From: Verrucomicrobiia bacterium
GTDB lineage: Bacteria; Verrucomicrobiota; Verrucomicrobiia; Verrucomicrobiales; DEV007
Assembly: GCA_020440025.1 (NCBI GenBank)
Contig: JAGROX010000058.1
Span: 7,122-59,645, forward strand
DNA: 52,524 nt
Direction of reading: 5' to 3'
Of this stretch, positions 17,181-24,480 are shown piece after piece. Positions within the stretch are counted from its first letter, which is position 1. The number at the start of each line of letters is the position of its first letter. The translations under genes and the position numbers were made by a program. Under the pieces are notes generated by a model. It was not told where the DNA came from, ran no database searches, and saw nothing but the letters and a program-made list of their open reading frames with translations.

Positions 17181-17216
17181 TCTATCCTCTACTCTCTATC
17201 CCCTTATCCAATCCCC

Positions 17217-18809
17217 ATGTTTCTGCAACTCACCCCACTGAACCGCCACCACGCGATCCACCTCTCGGTGCTTCTGCTGATGGCGATTCAGATGCTGGTC
17301 AGTTGCTCACCGCCCGAGCCTGATGATTCTGCTGAATACCGCGCTTTTGACAAAGCCGTCGAGAGCGGCGACTTCGCCGAGGCATTGGTTCAGGCCGAAG
17401 CCTTTCGGGAGAAATTTCCCGAACTGGCCACCGGATCGTTGCTGGTCGGGAGCATCCACTCGGAACTCGGTGAATCCGATAAGGCCATTGCCGCCTATCG
17501 TCACGCCACCGAGATGGACCCGAGTCTGGCCATCGGCCATGAGAGCCTGGGCCTCGCCTTGAGCAAAAAGGGCAAAACCTTGGACGCCATCACCTCACTT
17601 GAGCAAGCCATCGCCCTCGATCCCTCCCTCGCCACCGCCCATTCCCACCTCGGCAATGCTTGGGCCAAGCGAGGCGAAACAGAAAAGGCGCTCGCCGCTT
17701 TCCGGCGGGCCATCGAACTCGCTCCCGAACTTGCCGCCGCCCACTACCAACTCGCCGTGGCCCTGATCCAACAGGGAGAAATGGAAGACGCCATCGCGTC
17801 GCTCCTGCGAACCACCGAACTCAATCCCTCGCATGTCGCCGCCTTTGCCAACCTCGGCGTGGCCTACACCAGGACAGCAGATCTCGACAAAGCTGCCGAA
17901 GCCTGCCGTCGCGCCATCGAGCTCGATCCCGACTTTGCCGCCGCCCATGCCGTTCTCGGCGCTGCCCTATCCATGCAGGGAGATGCCGAAAAAGGCATCG
18001 CCTCGCTCAGGCGCGCGATCGAACTCGATCCCAAGTATCCCTCCGCCCATTCCAACCTCGGCCATGCCCTGATGCAGTTGGGAAAAACCGAGGACGCCAT
18101 CCCCCACTTCCTCCAGGCCATCGAACTCGAACCCGAGAATTCCTACCCCTATTCGAACCTCGCCCAGGCCTACAGCGACTTGGGCCAACCCGACCGCAGC
18201 GCCGTCTGGCTCGCCCGCTTCGCCATGGCTCAGGGAGAAAGGGATCAGGGAACCCTCATGCGACAGATCCTCGTCGGCTTTCGCCAGATGAAACGCGAAC
18301 TTCCCGCCCCCGAGGTCCCCTCCGACGAAGCGATCGAAGCCTACTATCAGGCCCACCCTCATCAGTTCAGCGATGGCCCCATCCACCTGCGCATGATCTC
18401 CGTCGACAAAGCCGCCGCGCCACCCGAGTTCGCCGAGACCCTGCGCCGACGTCTGAACAACGGCAGCAATTTCGCCCTCGCCGCCGAGGCCTATTCCAGC
18501 GATTCCTCCGCCGACGAAGGCGGCGTGCGCGGCTGGATCAAACGCGGCGACCTGCGTGAGGATCTCGAGGCCGCCGCCTTCGCCCTCGAAGCTGGGGAGT
18601 TCAGCGAAGTGATCGAAGACGACACCCACTATCGCATCCTCAATGTCACCGAGCGCAAAGACACCACCACCCCGCCACTGATCGAGGTCCGCGACCAGAT
18701 CATCGACATCCTCCAGGCCGAAGCCCGAATCGCCCTGCTCCAGGGTTGGGTCCAGCAGGCCCACAAAGAAACCGCTCAAGCCGCCCAGAAGAACGGCTCC
18801 TCCAGGTAG
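17217..18809 (+). CDS. TPR-parvulin lipoprotein (predicted peptidyl-prolyl isomerase)
   Basis: 530 residues from ATG 17217. A lipobox LVSC puts the modified cysteine at residue 30. About nine tetratricopeptide repeats follow (residues 37-345), each with the pattern A-x-x-x-L-G-x-x-x-x-x-x-G and a terminal I-x-L-D-P, for example AAYRHATEMDPSLA. A short linker then leads to a parvulin (PpiC) domain at about residues 365-490: HLRMISVDKAA, ALAAEAYSSDSSADEGGVRG and GEFSEVIEDDTHYRILNV. Both functions suggest a membrane-anchored chaperone for exported proteins. Monocistronic: the neighbour upstream is divergent and the one downstream converges. Confidence 0.88.
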   Translation: MFLQLTPLNRHHAIHLSVLLLMAIQMLVSCSPPEPDDSAEYRAFDKAVESGDFAEALVQAEAFREKFPELATGSLLVGSIHSELGESDKAIAAYRHATEMDPSLAIGHESLGLALSKKGKTLDAITSLEQAIALDPSLATAHSHLGNAWAKRGETEKALAAFRRAIELAPELAAAHYQLAVALIQQGEMEDAIASLLRTTELNPSHVAAFANLGVAYTRTADLDKAAEACRRAIELDPDFAAAHAVLGAALSMQGDAEKGIASLRRAIELDPKYPSAHSNLGHALMQLGKTEDAIPHFLQAIELEPENSYPYSNLAQAYSDLGQPDRSAVWLARFAMAQGERDQGTLMRQILVGFRQMKRELPAPEVPSDEAIEAYYQAHPHQFSDGPIHLRMISVDKAAAPPEFAETLRRRLNNGSNFALAAEAYSSDSSADEGGVRGWIKRGDLREDLEAAAFALEAGEFSEVIEDDTHYRILNVTERKDTTTPPLIEVRDQIIDILQAEARIALLQGWVQQAHKETAQAAQKNGSSR

Positions 18810-18814
18810 AACGC

Positions 18815-18830
18815 GGCGTCCCGACACGCC
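18815..18830. terminator. Small hairpin between convergent genes
   Basis: GGCGT and ACGCC flank the loop CCCGAC just after the TPR-parvulin gene. The stem is short and lacks a T-tract, so this is only a weak terminator candidate. Confidence 0.2.
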
Positions 18831-18947
18831 GGAGGCCGGGGCATTCGAGGCGATGCGAACGACAATTGCCCGTCCCGGACCACCTTTTCATCACCCCGGA
18901 GGAATATGGCGGCTTTCAGAACTTGCCTGATGGCGGGTTTGAATGCT

Positions 18948-19634
18948 TCACAGATGCTTGGATGCCTCGCGGCGACTGAGGGGAGAGAGTTCGATGCGGC
19001 CCAGTAAATCGATGACCCACGCGGGATCGGTCCGGGCCATTTCTCGGAGGGACCAGCCGATGGCTTTTCGGAGAAAAAACTCGGGCGACTTTCGGGTTCG
19101 TTCGATGGCATGCGCGAGGACTTCCCTGTCTGTCTCGGTTTTCCATTTCAACTGACAGAGCAAAGCGGTGCGTTGCAGCCAGAGGTTTCCTGATTCCAGC
19201 CACACCTCACAGGTGGGCGCCAAGCTCTCCCGGTGCCGACGAAGGATGGGACTGACGATCTTGGTCGCGAGGAAGTCAACGGTATCCCACCAAGCGTGGG
19301 TAGTGATGAGGTGCTCGACCAGGGGGAAATCATCGGGCGTCAGCACCTTGCTCCGAATTTCGAGAATTTCCTGACCGCAGTAGTGGAGTTCCCGCTCCGG
19401 CTCCTGCCAGCACCGACGGGCGATCTGGCGCGCCAGGTCGGCATCGGGTCTGCCACTCTTTTGGGCAAGGAATGCCTTCAGCAAACGGCGGCGGTCTTCG
19501 GTTCCGATACCAAAGAATGGAAACTGGTTTTTCAGATAGGCCGCCATGGGCGCGGCGCGTTCCGGATCGGCGTGGTCGGCGAGGTGATCTCGCAATGCCA
19601 CCACGAAGGCGTCGGCTTTTGTCGCGGGGGTCAT
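18948..19634 (-). CDS. AlkD-like DNA alkylation repair protein
   Basis: 228 residues from ATG 19634; the longer open frame up to 20012 translates into Arg/Pro-rich nonsense and overlaps tspO. Helical HEAT-like repeats of the DNA alkylation repair family are visible: MAAYLKNQFPFFGIGTEDRR, WQEPERELHYCGQEIL, ITTHAWWDTVDFLATKIV and FFLRKAIGWSLREMARTDP, the last holding the conserved Lys-Ala-x-Gly-Trp-x-Leu-Arg segment. AlkD removes positively charged alkylated bases from DNA. The start overlaps the tspO stop by 4 nt, making this the last gene of the molybdate-type operon. That company is unusual for a repair glycosylase. Confidence 0.9.
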   Translation of the reverse strand: MTPATKADAFVVALRDHLADHADPERAAPMAAYLKNQFPFFGIGTEDRRRLLKAFLAQKSGRPDADLARQIARRCWQEPERELHYCGQEILEIRSKVLTPDDFPLVEHLITTHAWWDTVDFLATKIVSPILRRHRESLAPTCEVWLESGNLWLQRTALLCQLKWKTETDREVLAHAIERTRKSPEFFLRKAIGWSLREMARTDPAWVIDLLGRIELSPLSRREASKHL

Positions 19635-20104
19635 CGATTCAGCCACCAGTTGCCGGCGTTCAGATAGGTGGCGTAACTGACCCAGATCAAATACGGGACC
19701 AGGAGCCATCCGGCCAAGGCGTCGACCCGGCGAAAGGCGCGGATGGTGATGAGGATCGCCACCCACAGGCTCACGATGATCACGAGGGCGGCGAGCATTT
19801 GATGAAAGCCGAAAAACACGGGTGTCCAGACGAGGTTCAGCACCATCTGGAAGACAAACCACTGCAGGGCGGTGCGCTTGGCTGGACCGGGTTCGGCGCG
19901 ATGCCAGACGAGAGCGACGGCCGCCCCCATCAGGCCATAGAGCAGGGTCCAGGCGGGACCAAACAACCAATTCGGCGGGGTACCGGGCGGCTTGTTGAGA
20001 GCGGGATACCATTCTTTCAAGGAATCCCCCATCGTCAAGGCCATGGCTCCTCCAACAAGTTCGATGAGGATGACACAGAGCAGAATCTTCAGGGGGAGTT
20101 TCAT
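19631..20104 (-). CDS. tspO: TspO/MBR family tryptophan-rich sensory protein
   Basis: 157 residues from ATG 20104. Five membrane helices and the family signature are clear: WYPALNKPPGTPPNWLFGPAW, LYGLMGAAVALVW, QMVLNLVWTPVFFG, PYLIWVSYATYLNAGNWWLN. The length is normal for TspO. These proteins bind porphyrins and related ligands in the membrane and modulate stress and tetrapyrrole responses. The gene lies 25 nt after the ABC ATPase gene and overlaps the AlkD-like gene by 4 nt (ATGA), so it is translated with the transport operon. Confidence 0.95.
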   Translation of the reverse strand: MKLPLKILLCVILIELVGGAMALTMGDSLKEWYPALNKPPGTPPNWLFGPAWTLLYGLMGAAVALVWHRAEPGPAKRTALQWFVFQMVLNLVWTPVFFGFHQMLAALVIIVSLWVAILITIRAFRRVDALAGWLLVPYLIWVSYATYLNAGNWWLNR

Positions 20105-20129
20105 AGAGGAAAACGATACGCTTGCCGAC

Positions 20130-20768
20130 TCACTCAGGTCTCAGTTTACCATTCTCCAGCAGAAAGATGCGATCAGCCACAGACTCGGCTTCGGCATGAC
20201 TGTGGGTGATGTGGAGAACGGTGATGCCATGATCGGTGACCAGGCGTTTGATGAGCGAGGTCATCTCGGCATGAGTGTTGTCATCGAGAGCGCTGAGAGG
20301 TTCGTCGAGGCAGATGACCTTCGGCCGTACGGCGAGGGCCCGACCAAGGGCGACCCTCTGACGTTCTCCGCCGCTGAGTCCGTAGGGTTTGCGCCCGAGG
20401 AGAGACTCGATGCCCAGTTCGCGAGCCAATTCCTGCACCCGTTCAGTGATCTTTTCTTTTTTCCATCGATGCACCTTGGGCCCAAAGGCCAGGTGCTGGC
20501 GCACGGTCATGGTCGAGAACAGGGTGCCATCCTGGGGAACGAATCCGATGCCCCGCCGACTCGGCGGCATGCGGGTCATGTCGATGCCATCGAGCCGGAT
20601 GGTGCCTCCGGTGACTTCTTTCAATCCACAGATCGCCTCGAGAATGGTGGTCTTGCCGCAACCGGTGCGTCCCATCAGCACGCCATAACCCCCGGCCGGA
20701 ATCTCGAACGAGATGCCTTCGAGCCGAAAGTCACCGGCTTTGATGCTGAGGTTTTCGACTTCGATCAT
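20130..20768 (-). CDS. modC: Molybdate-type ABC transporter ATP-binding protein
   Basis: 212 residues from ATG 20768. Walker A GRTGCGKTT (about residues 33-41), Q-loop VPQDGTLF, signature LSGGERQRVALGRALAV, Walker B VICLDEPLSALDD and switch His in LHITHSHAEAE are all intact. It lacks the C-terminal TOBE/MOP regulatory domain of E. coli ModC (352 residues), ending just after the nucleotide-binding domain. It therefore has no transporter-level oxyanion sensing. The permease gene ends 9 nt upstream. Substrate assignment (molybdate or tungstate) comes from the binding protein and the cofactor genes in the operon. Confidence 0.85.
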   Translation of the reverse strand: MIEVENLSIKAGDFRLEGISFEIPAGGYGVLMGRTGCGKTTILEAICGLKEVTGGTIRLDGIDMTRMPPSRRGIGFVPQDGTLFSTMTVRQHLAFGPKVHRWKKEKITERVQELARELGIESLLGRKPYGLSGGERQRVALGRALAVRPKVICLDEPLSALDDNTHAEMTSLIKRLVTDHGITVLHITHSHAEAESVADRIFLLENGKLRPE

Positions 20769-20777
20769 GATACGGTT

Positions 20778-21644
20778 TCAAATGAGCAATCGGTGCTGTT
20801 GGCCTTTGTCCCACGCCCGCACCGCCACCAGCACGATGATGGCGATGGTGACCATGAGCAGGGAGACCATCACGGCTCCTTCCAGATTTCCGATACTGAT
20901 CTCGAGAAACACGGTGCTCGACAGCACTTCGGTGCGTCCTCGGATAGTACTGGCGAAAACCAGAATGGGGCCAAACTCCCCCATCGCCCGGGTCCATGCC
21001 AGGGTCCCGGCGGTGGAAATGCCGCGCCATGATTCCGGGATGACCACGGAGAAAAAGGCGCGTCCCCGACTGCAACCGAGAGTGCGCGCCACCTGCTCAG
21101 TCCGCGGCGAGATCTGGTCGAAGGTATTCCTCATCGTGCGAACGGCGAAAGCACAGGAAACGGAAAACTGGGCAATGATGACGGCGGGAATCTTGTAGGT
21201 GACGCCTGCGTTGGGACCGAAAAATTTGCGGATGATGTCCTCCAAGGAACCGAGGCCGAGAAACTCGGGCGGCATTTTGTTGAACAGGATCAGGAGACTC
21301 AGTCCCACCACCAGCGGAGGAAGCACGATGGGAATGTCGAGAATGGCATCGATGAGCGTCTTTCCCCAGAAGCGGTATCGAGACAGGATGTAGCCCGCCG
21401 GCACCGCGACCAGCAGCGAGAGAAGCGCCGAGATGGTGCAGGTGATCAGGGTCAGCCAGATGGAATAGCGAATGTGCTCGTTCTTGAGAAGATCGATGAA
21501 CTCCTGCCCCGAGATATGAGTGCCCGCATACCAGATGTCCGCGAAAAGCATCGCGAGAATAAGGAGCAGATAGAGTCCCCCCAGGGACACCAATGCGGCG
21601 AAGAAAAGCAGGTCCGTCCCGCCACTGTGGAAGGCGCGTTTCAC
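20778..21644 (-). CDS. modB: Molybdate-type ABC transporter permease
   Basis: 288 residues from ATG 21644, overlapping the binding-protein stop by 4 nt. About six membrane helices and the cytoplasmic coupling (EAA-type) loop EQVARTLGCSRGRAFFSVVI followed by the conserved Gly (GISTAGTLAWTRAMGEFGPI) match ModB/CysT-type permeases; LDIPIVLPPLVVGLSLL is also characteristic of ModB. An N-terminal extension of about 60 residues contains one additional hydrophobic segment. It would form a homodimeric channel with the ATPase encoded downstream. Confidence 0.88.
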   Translation of the reverse strand: MKRAFHSGGTDLLFFAALVSLGGLYLLLILAMLFADIWYAGTHISGQEFIDLLKNEHIRYSIWLTLITCTISALLSLLVAVPAGYILSRYRFWGKTLIDAILDIPIVLPPLVVGLSLLILFNKMPPEFLGLGSLEDIIRKFFGPNAGVTYKIPAVIIAQFSVSCAFAVRTMRNTFDQISPRTEQVARTLGCSRGRAFFSVVIPESWRGISTAGTLAWTRAMGEFGPILVFASTIRGRTEVLSSTVFLEISIGNLEGAVMVSLLMVTIAIIVLVAVRAWDKGQQHRLLI

Positions 21645-23164
21645 GGAGCAGGCGGCGACGGACTGGCACCGGGGGAGGCTGTATCTTTCAACTCCCAGCG
21701 GAATCCGTATTTCAGAAACTGCTCCTTTCCGGTGGCGGAGACGCAGGCATCAAGGAATCGGTTGATCAGATGGGCATGCTTCGACTCCCGGGACACGGCA
21801 AAAGGCTGGGTGGCGATGGCATTGGGTCGATTGATGTGAATGAGATCGAAATCCTCACCGGTCGAAGAGACGGCCATGGCATTGCTGTAATAGACGATCA
21901 CAGCATCGAGGGAACCGGCCTTCAATTGATTCACAAGGAAGTCGCCGGTCGGTGAGTCGAGCTTGAGATTTCCGGAATCCACGATGCTCTGGTAGAGGTT
22001 TTCGCTCACCAACAGGTGCTTGGTCAAGAAACCCAGCGCTGACTTTTCCGGATGCGCCAATCCCAGACGCATGCCCGGCTTCGTCAGGTCAGCCAGACCG
22101 ACGATGCCTTTGGGGTTGCCTTTCTCCGCCAGAATGACCATCTCGTTGGCGGTGACGACGGTCGAAGCCTCGAATCGGTCCTGCACCATGTCCATGAACT
22201 TCACGTCACAGGAAAAATAGGCATCAGGCGTCTCGCCCGCTTTCATCTGGGCCACCAAAATGCCGCAACCGTTGAAGATTGGGGTGATGGTGACGCCCTC
22301 GCGTTCCTCGAATTGCTTGATGGTCTCCTCGATCGCCGGTCTCAACATCGCACCGCTGAAAAGCTGAATCTCCGGGTGTTCCGCCCAAACATCGCCCGAG
22401 GAGATCTCGTAGCCATCGGCCTGAAACACGGGCAAGCCCTTGTCTTTCGCCGTGAGATAGCGGCAGAACTTCAAGGCCTCGGTCGGTTGCTCTGATTTCG
22501 TCAGCACCCCGATGGTGATGTCTTTTCTTTTGGCATCGAACTCGGGGAGGTTCACGAAATCGATCTCAGGATACTGTTGCGCGACCGCATCCCAGAGAAT
22601 GGCGACATCGATGGTGCCCAGTTTCAGCGCATTGGCCAATTCGTTGACGGTGGGAAACTGAACCTCGGGTTTGAAGCCTTCCCACAGACCCGCCTCGGAG
22701 AGAACCTGTTGAGTAAACTTGCCGACCGACGCCGCGTCCGGGTTGCCGATGCCGAAGCGCAGGTCCTCGCGGTTCACGTCAGCGAGTTGGGACAGTCCCT
22801 TCGGATTTCCTTTGGGGACGGCAAATCCGCCTTTCATGTAGGCCACCAGCATGGTCTCGGCGAGGAGTCCCTTTTCCTTCGCCAACTCGGTATAGCTGGA
22901 GTCTGCCGCCAGGAAGATATCACCCGGTGCCACTTCCAGGCTGGAAAGCAGGGTGCCAGATCCTGCATACTGGATTTGAACTTCCACGCCATATTCAGCT
23001 TGATATTGCTCGGCAATTCTGGTGACCGGCGATTTCATCCCGGCCGCGCAATACATCACCAGCGGGGCTTTCCCACCATCGACAGATTTTTCACCACCAC
23101 AGGAAGTGAGAGAAGCGATCACAGCAGTGACCAGAAGGGAAAGGAAGAGATTGGGAATTTTCAT
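21641..23164 (-). CDS. Lipoprotein with two tandem molybdate-type binding domains
   Basis: 507 residues from ATG 23164. The signal peptide ends in lipobox LTSC (Cys 22). Domain 1 (about residues 34-262) opens PLVMYCAAGMKSPVTRIAEQ with YAGSGTLLSSLEV and GDIFLAADSSY, the ModA pattern. Domain 2 (about 274-485) repeats it: IQLFSGAMLRPAIEETIKQF, FNGCGILVAQMKAGETPDAY, MVILAEKGNPKG. Shared landmarks such as KGNPKGLSQLADV and KGNPKGIVGLADL show a tandem duplication and divergence. Single ModA proteins are about 250 residues. The C-terminus is a Pro/Ser/Ala tail. Its start overlaps the MoeB-like stop by 4 nt and its stop overlaps the permease start by 4 nt. Confidence 0.9.
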   Translation of the reverse strand: MKIPNLFLSLLVTAVIASLTSCGGEKSVDGGKAPLVMYCAAGMKSPVTRIAEQYQAEYGVEVQIQYAGSGTLLSSLEVAPGDIFLAADSSYTELAKEKGLLAETMLVAYMKGGFAVPKGNPKGLSQLADVNREDLRFGIGNPDAASVGKFTQQVLSEAGLWEGFKPEVQFPTVNELANALKLGTIDVAILWDAVAQQYPEIDFVNLPEFDAKRKDITIGVLTKSEQPTEALKFCRYLTAKDKGLPVFQADGYEISSGDVWAEHPEIQLFSGAMLRPAIEETIKQFEEREGVTITPIFNGCGILVAQMKAGETPDAYFSCDVKFMDMVQDRFEASTVVTANEMVILAEKGNPKGIVGLADLTKPGMRLGLAHPEKSALGFLTKHLLVSENLYQSIVDSGNLKLDSPTGDFLVNQLKAGSLDAVIVYYSNAMAVSSTGEDFDLIHINRPNAIATQPFAVSRESKHAHLINRFLDACVSATGKEQFLKYGFRWELKDTASPGASPSPPAP

Positions 23165-23907
23165 AAGGAGACGTGTTGGCAAACCGCGCAGTCTGGATTG
23201 CGCTGCACCTGAATCTGCTGGAACCGCATGGTAGCGGTATCAAAGTAGATCATTCGATTTAAGGACACTTCACCGAATCCTGCCAGCAGTTTGATGCCCT
23301 CCATCGCGCCAATGTTCGCCGCCAACGCGGAGACGGCACCGATCACAGGAAAACGACGTTTCCAATGCTCCGGAATCTCCGGATAGAGACAGGCGAGGCA
23401 CGGTGTCTGCCCGGGAACGATGGGAAGGATCTGGCCTTCGAGACTGAACATGGCGCAGTCGATCAGTGGCTTGCCCTGGCGGACGCATTCGCGATTCATG
23501 AGGAAACGCTCCTCAAAGAGCGGCGCCGCGCCAAAAACGATGTCGGCTTTGGCCACGAGTTCGGCGGCGTTGGCTTCGGTGATGTTTTCGGGAATGACTT
23601 CAACTTCGACCTGGGGATTGAACGCCCGCAGGGTCGCCGCCAGCGATTCGGCCCGGGGTTTGCCGACATCATCGTGACGCATCAAGATCTGGCGATTCAG
23701 GTCATCCAGTCGCAGGTCGCCGGCATGAGCGATGACGAGTTTTCCAATGCCCGCCGCCGCGAGGGAAAAGGCCAACGGTCCTCCGAGCCCACCCGCCCGA
23801 GAGATCAGCGCGGTCGATGATCGCAGTTTTTCCTGCCCCGACTCACCAAAGCCGGGCACATCGAGTTGCCATTCGTAGAGGGAACGATCGAGATCGGTGA
23901 GAGGCAT
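23161..23907 (-). CDS. MoeB/ThiF-like sulfur-carrier adenylyltransferase
   Basis: 248 residues from ATG 23907 (MPLTDLDRSLYEWQ). E1-like ATP-binding elements are present: RAGGLGGPLAFSLAAAGIG (glycine loop), DLRLDDLNRQILMRHDDVG with Arg/Gln/Lys contacts to ATP, and KPRAESLAATLRAFNP. Two Cys pairs (CLAC and CAVC) near residues 178 and 240 form the zinc site. Family members adenylate the C-terminal Gly-Gly of MoaD or ThiS. The MoaD-like partner is encoded directly upstream. The first Gly of the usual GxGGxG loop reads Arg-Ala-Gly-Gly, a minor deviation. Confidence 0.9.
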   Translation of the reverse strand: MPLTDLDRSLYEWQLDVPGFGESGQEKLRSSTALISRAGGLGGPLAFSLAAAGIGKLVIAHAGDLRLDDLNRQILMRHDDVGKPRAESLAATLRAFNPQVEVEVIPENITEANAAELVAKADIVFGAAPLFEERFLMNRECVRQGKPLIDCAMFSLEGQILPIVPGQTPCLACLYPEIPEHWKRRFPVIGAVSALAANIGAMEGIKLLAGFGEVSLNRMIYFDTATMRFQQIQVQRNPDCAVCQHVSL

Positions 23908-23945
23908 GGAGTTCAGGAGTGTGGTTGCGCGTTTTTGCCGCTCCC

Positions 23946-24233
23946 TCAACCTCCGGCGATCGGCGTCATCAACATCACCGATTTCACGCCGTCGAGGGTG
24001 AGATCTTCCTTGTCCCCGGAAACCTGGGCTCCATCAAAAATGACCAGCAGCGTGGATCGGACCTGACCGGCGTCGTCAAAGATCAGCTCGCCCCACTTCG
24101 AACCATGGCGGGAGGCGAGTTCATCCAGCACCCGACGTAGCGGCACGGCATCATCTGAAAAATCGAGCACGACTTCGGCGACGCCCGCAGCGGCGGCGAG
24201 TTGTCCGGTATAGGAAAAATTGACTTGGCCCAT
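23946..24233 (-). CDS. MoaD/ThiS-family sulfur carrier protein
   Basis: 95 residues from ATG 24233; ATG codons at 24245 and 24248 would add a few residues. The beta-grasp layout is recognisable: VNFSYTGQLAAAAG, PLRRVLDELASRHG, LLVIFDGAQV and the conserved end LTLDGVKSVMLMTPIAGG, ending in the Gly-Gly that is adenylated and thiocarboxylated. It is somewhat longer than E. coli MoaD (81). The MoeB-like activating enzyme follows 38 nt later and the oxyanion transporter after that, so the carrier probably serves molybdopterin synthesis. No MoaE-like partner is in the window. Confidence 0.85.
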   Translation of the reverse strand: MGQVNFSYTGQLAAAAGVAEVVLDFSDDAVPLRRVLDELASRHGSKWGELIFDDAGQVRSTLLVIFDGAQVSGDKEDLTLDGVKSVMLMTPIAGG

Positions 24234-24480
24234 CAGGGGCATCATCCGCAGGACCAACCCCACCGGCAAGCGAAACGTATGGCGCAATAAACGCCGAAAA
24301 GACGTCCTTTTTTCCATCCTCGCCCTTTTCCCTTTCTCCCATGCGCTCGTCAAGGATGGCGGAAAGCCTGGAAAAATACGCGCGCCGAGATCCCCTGTAT
24401 GCGGCCCTTCTTTGGTTTCGCTGGCATGATAGACTTCCAAGGGAGATTATTCGGCTTTCTCCCGCGTTTCGTCTCTCGCC

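Larger units (their letters stand above)
16904..17216. other. Divergent intergenic region with repeat and pyrimidine leader
   Basis: 313 nt between divergent genes (PSCyt1 on minus, TPR lipoprotein on plus). It holds a diverged copy of the dispersed repeat (17086-17135), a potential G-quadruplex on the minus strand (17150-17180) and an almost purely pyrimidine run up to the ATG at 17217. No purine-rich ribosome binding site precedes that ATG. Confidence 0.6.

Noticed and set aside
17595-18827. Long minus-strand frames opposite the TPR-parvulin gene
   Set aside because: Gly- and Glu-rich repetitive translation mirrors the TPR repeat; no start site or homology is visible.
19635-20012. N-terminal extension of the AlkD-like gene
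   Set aside because: It lies inside tspO on the same strand in another frame and translates into Arg/Pro-rich sequence; ATG 19634 overlaps the tspO stop as in the rest of the operon.
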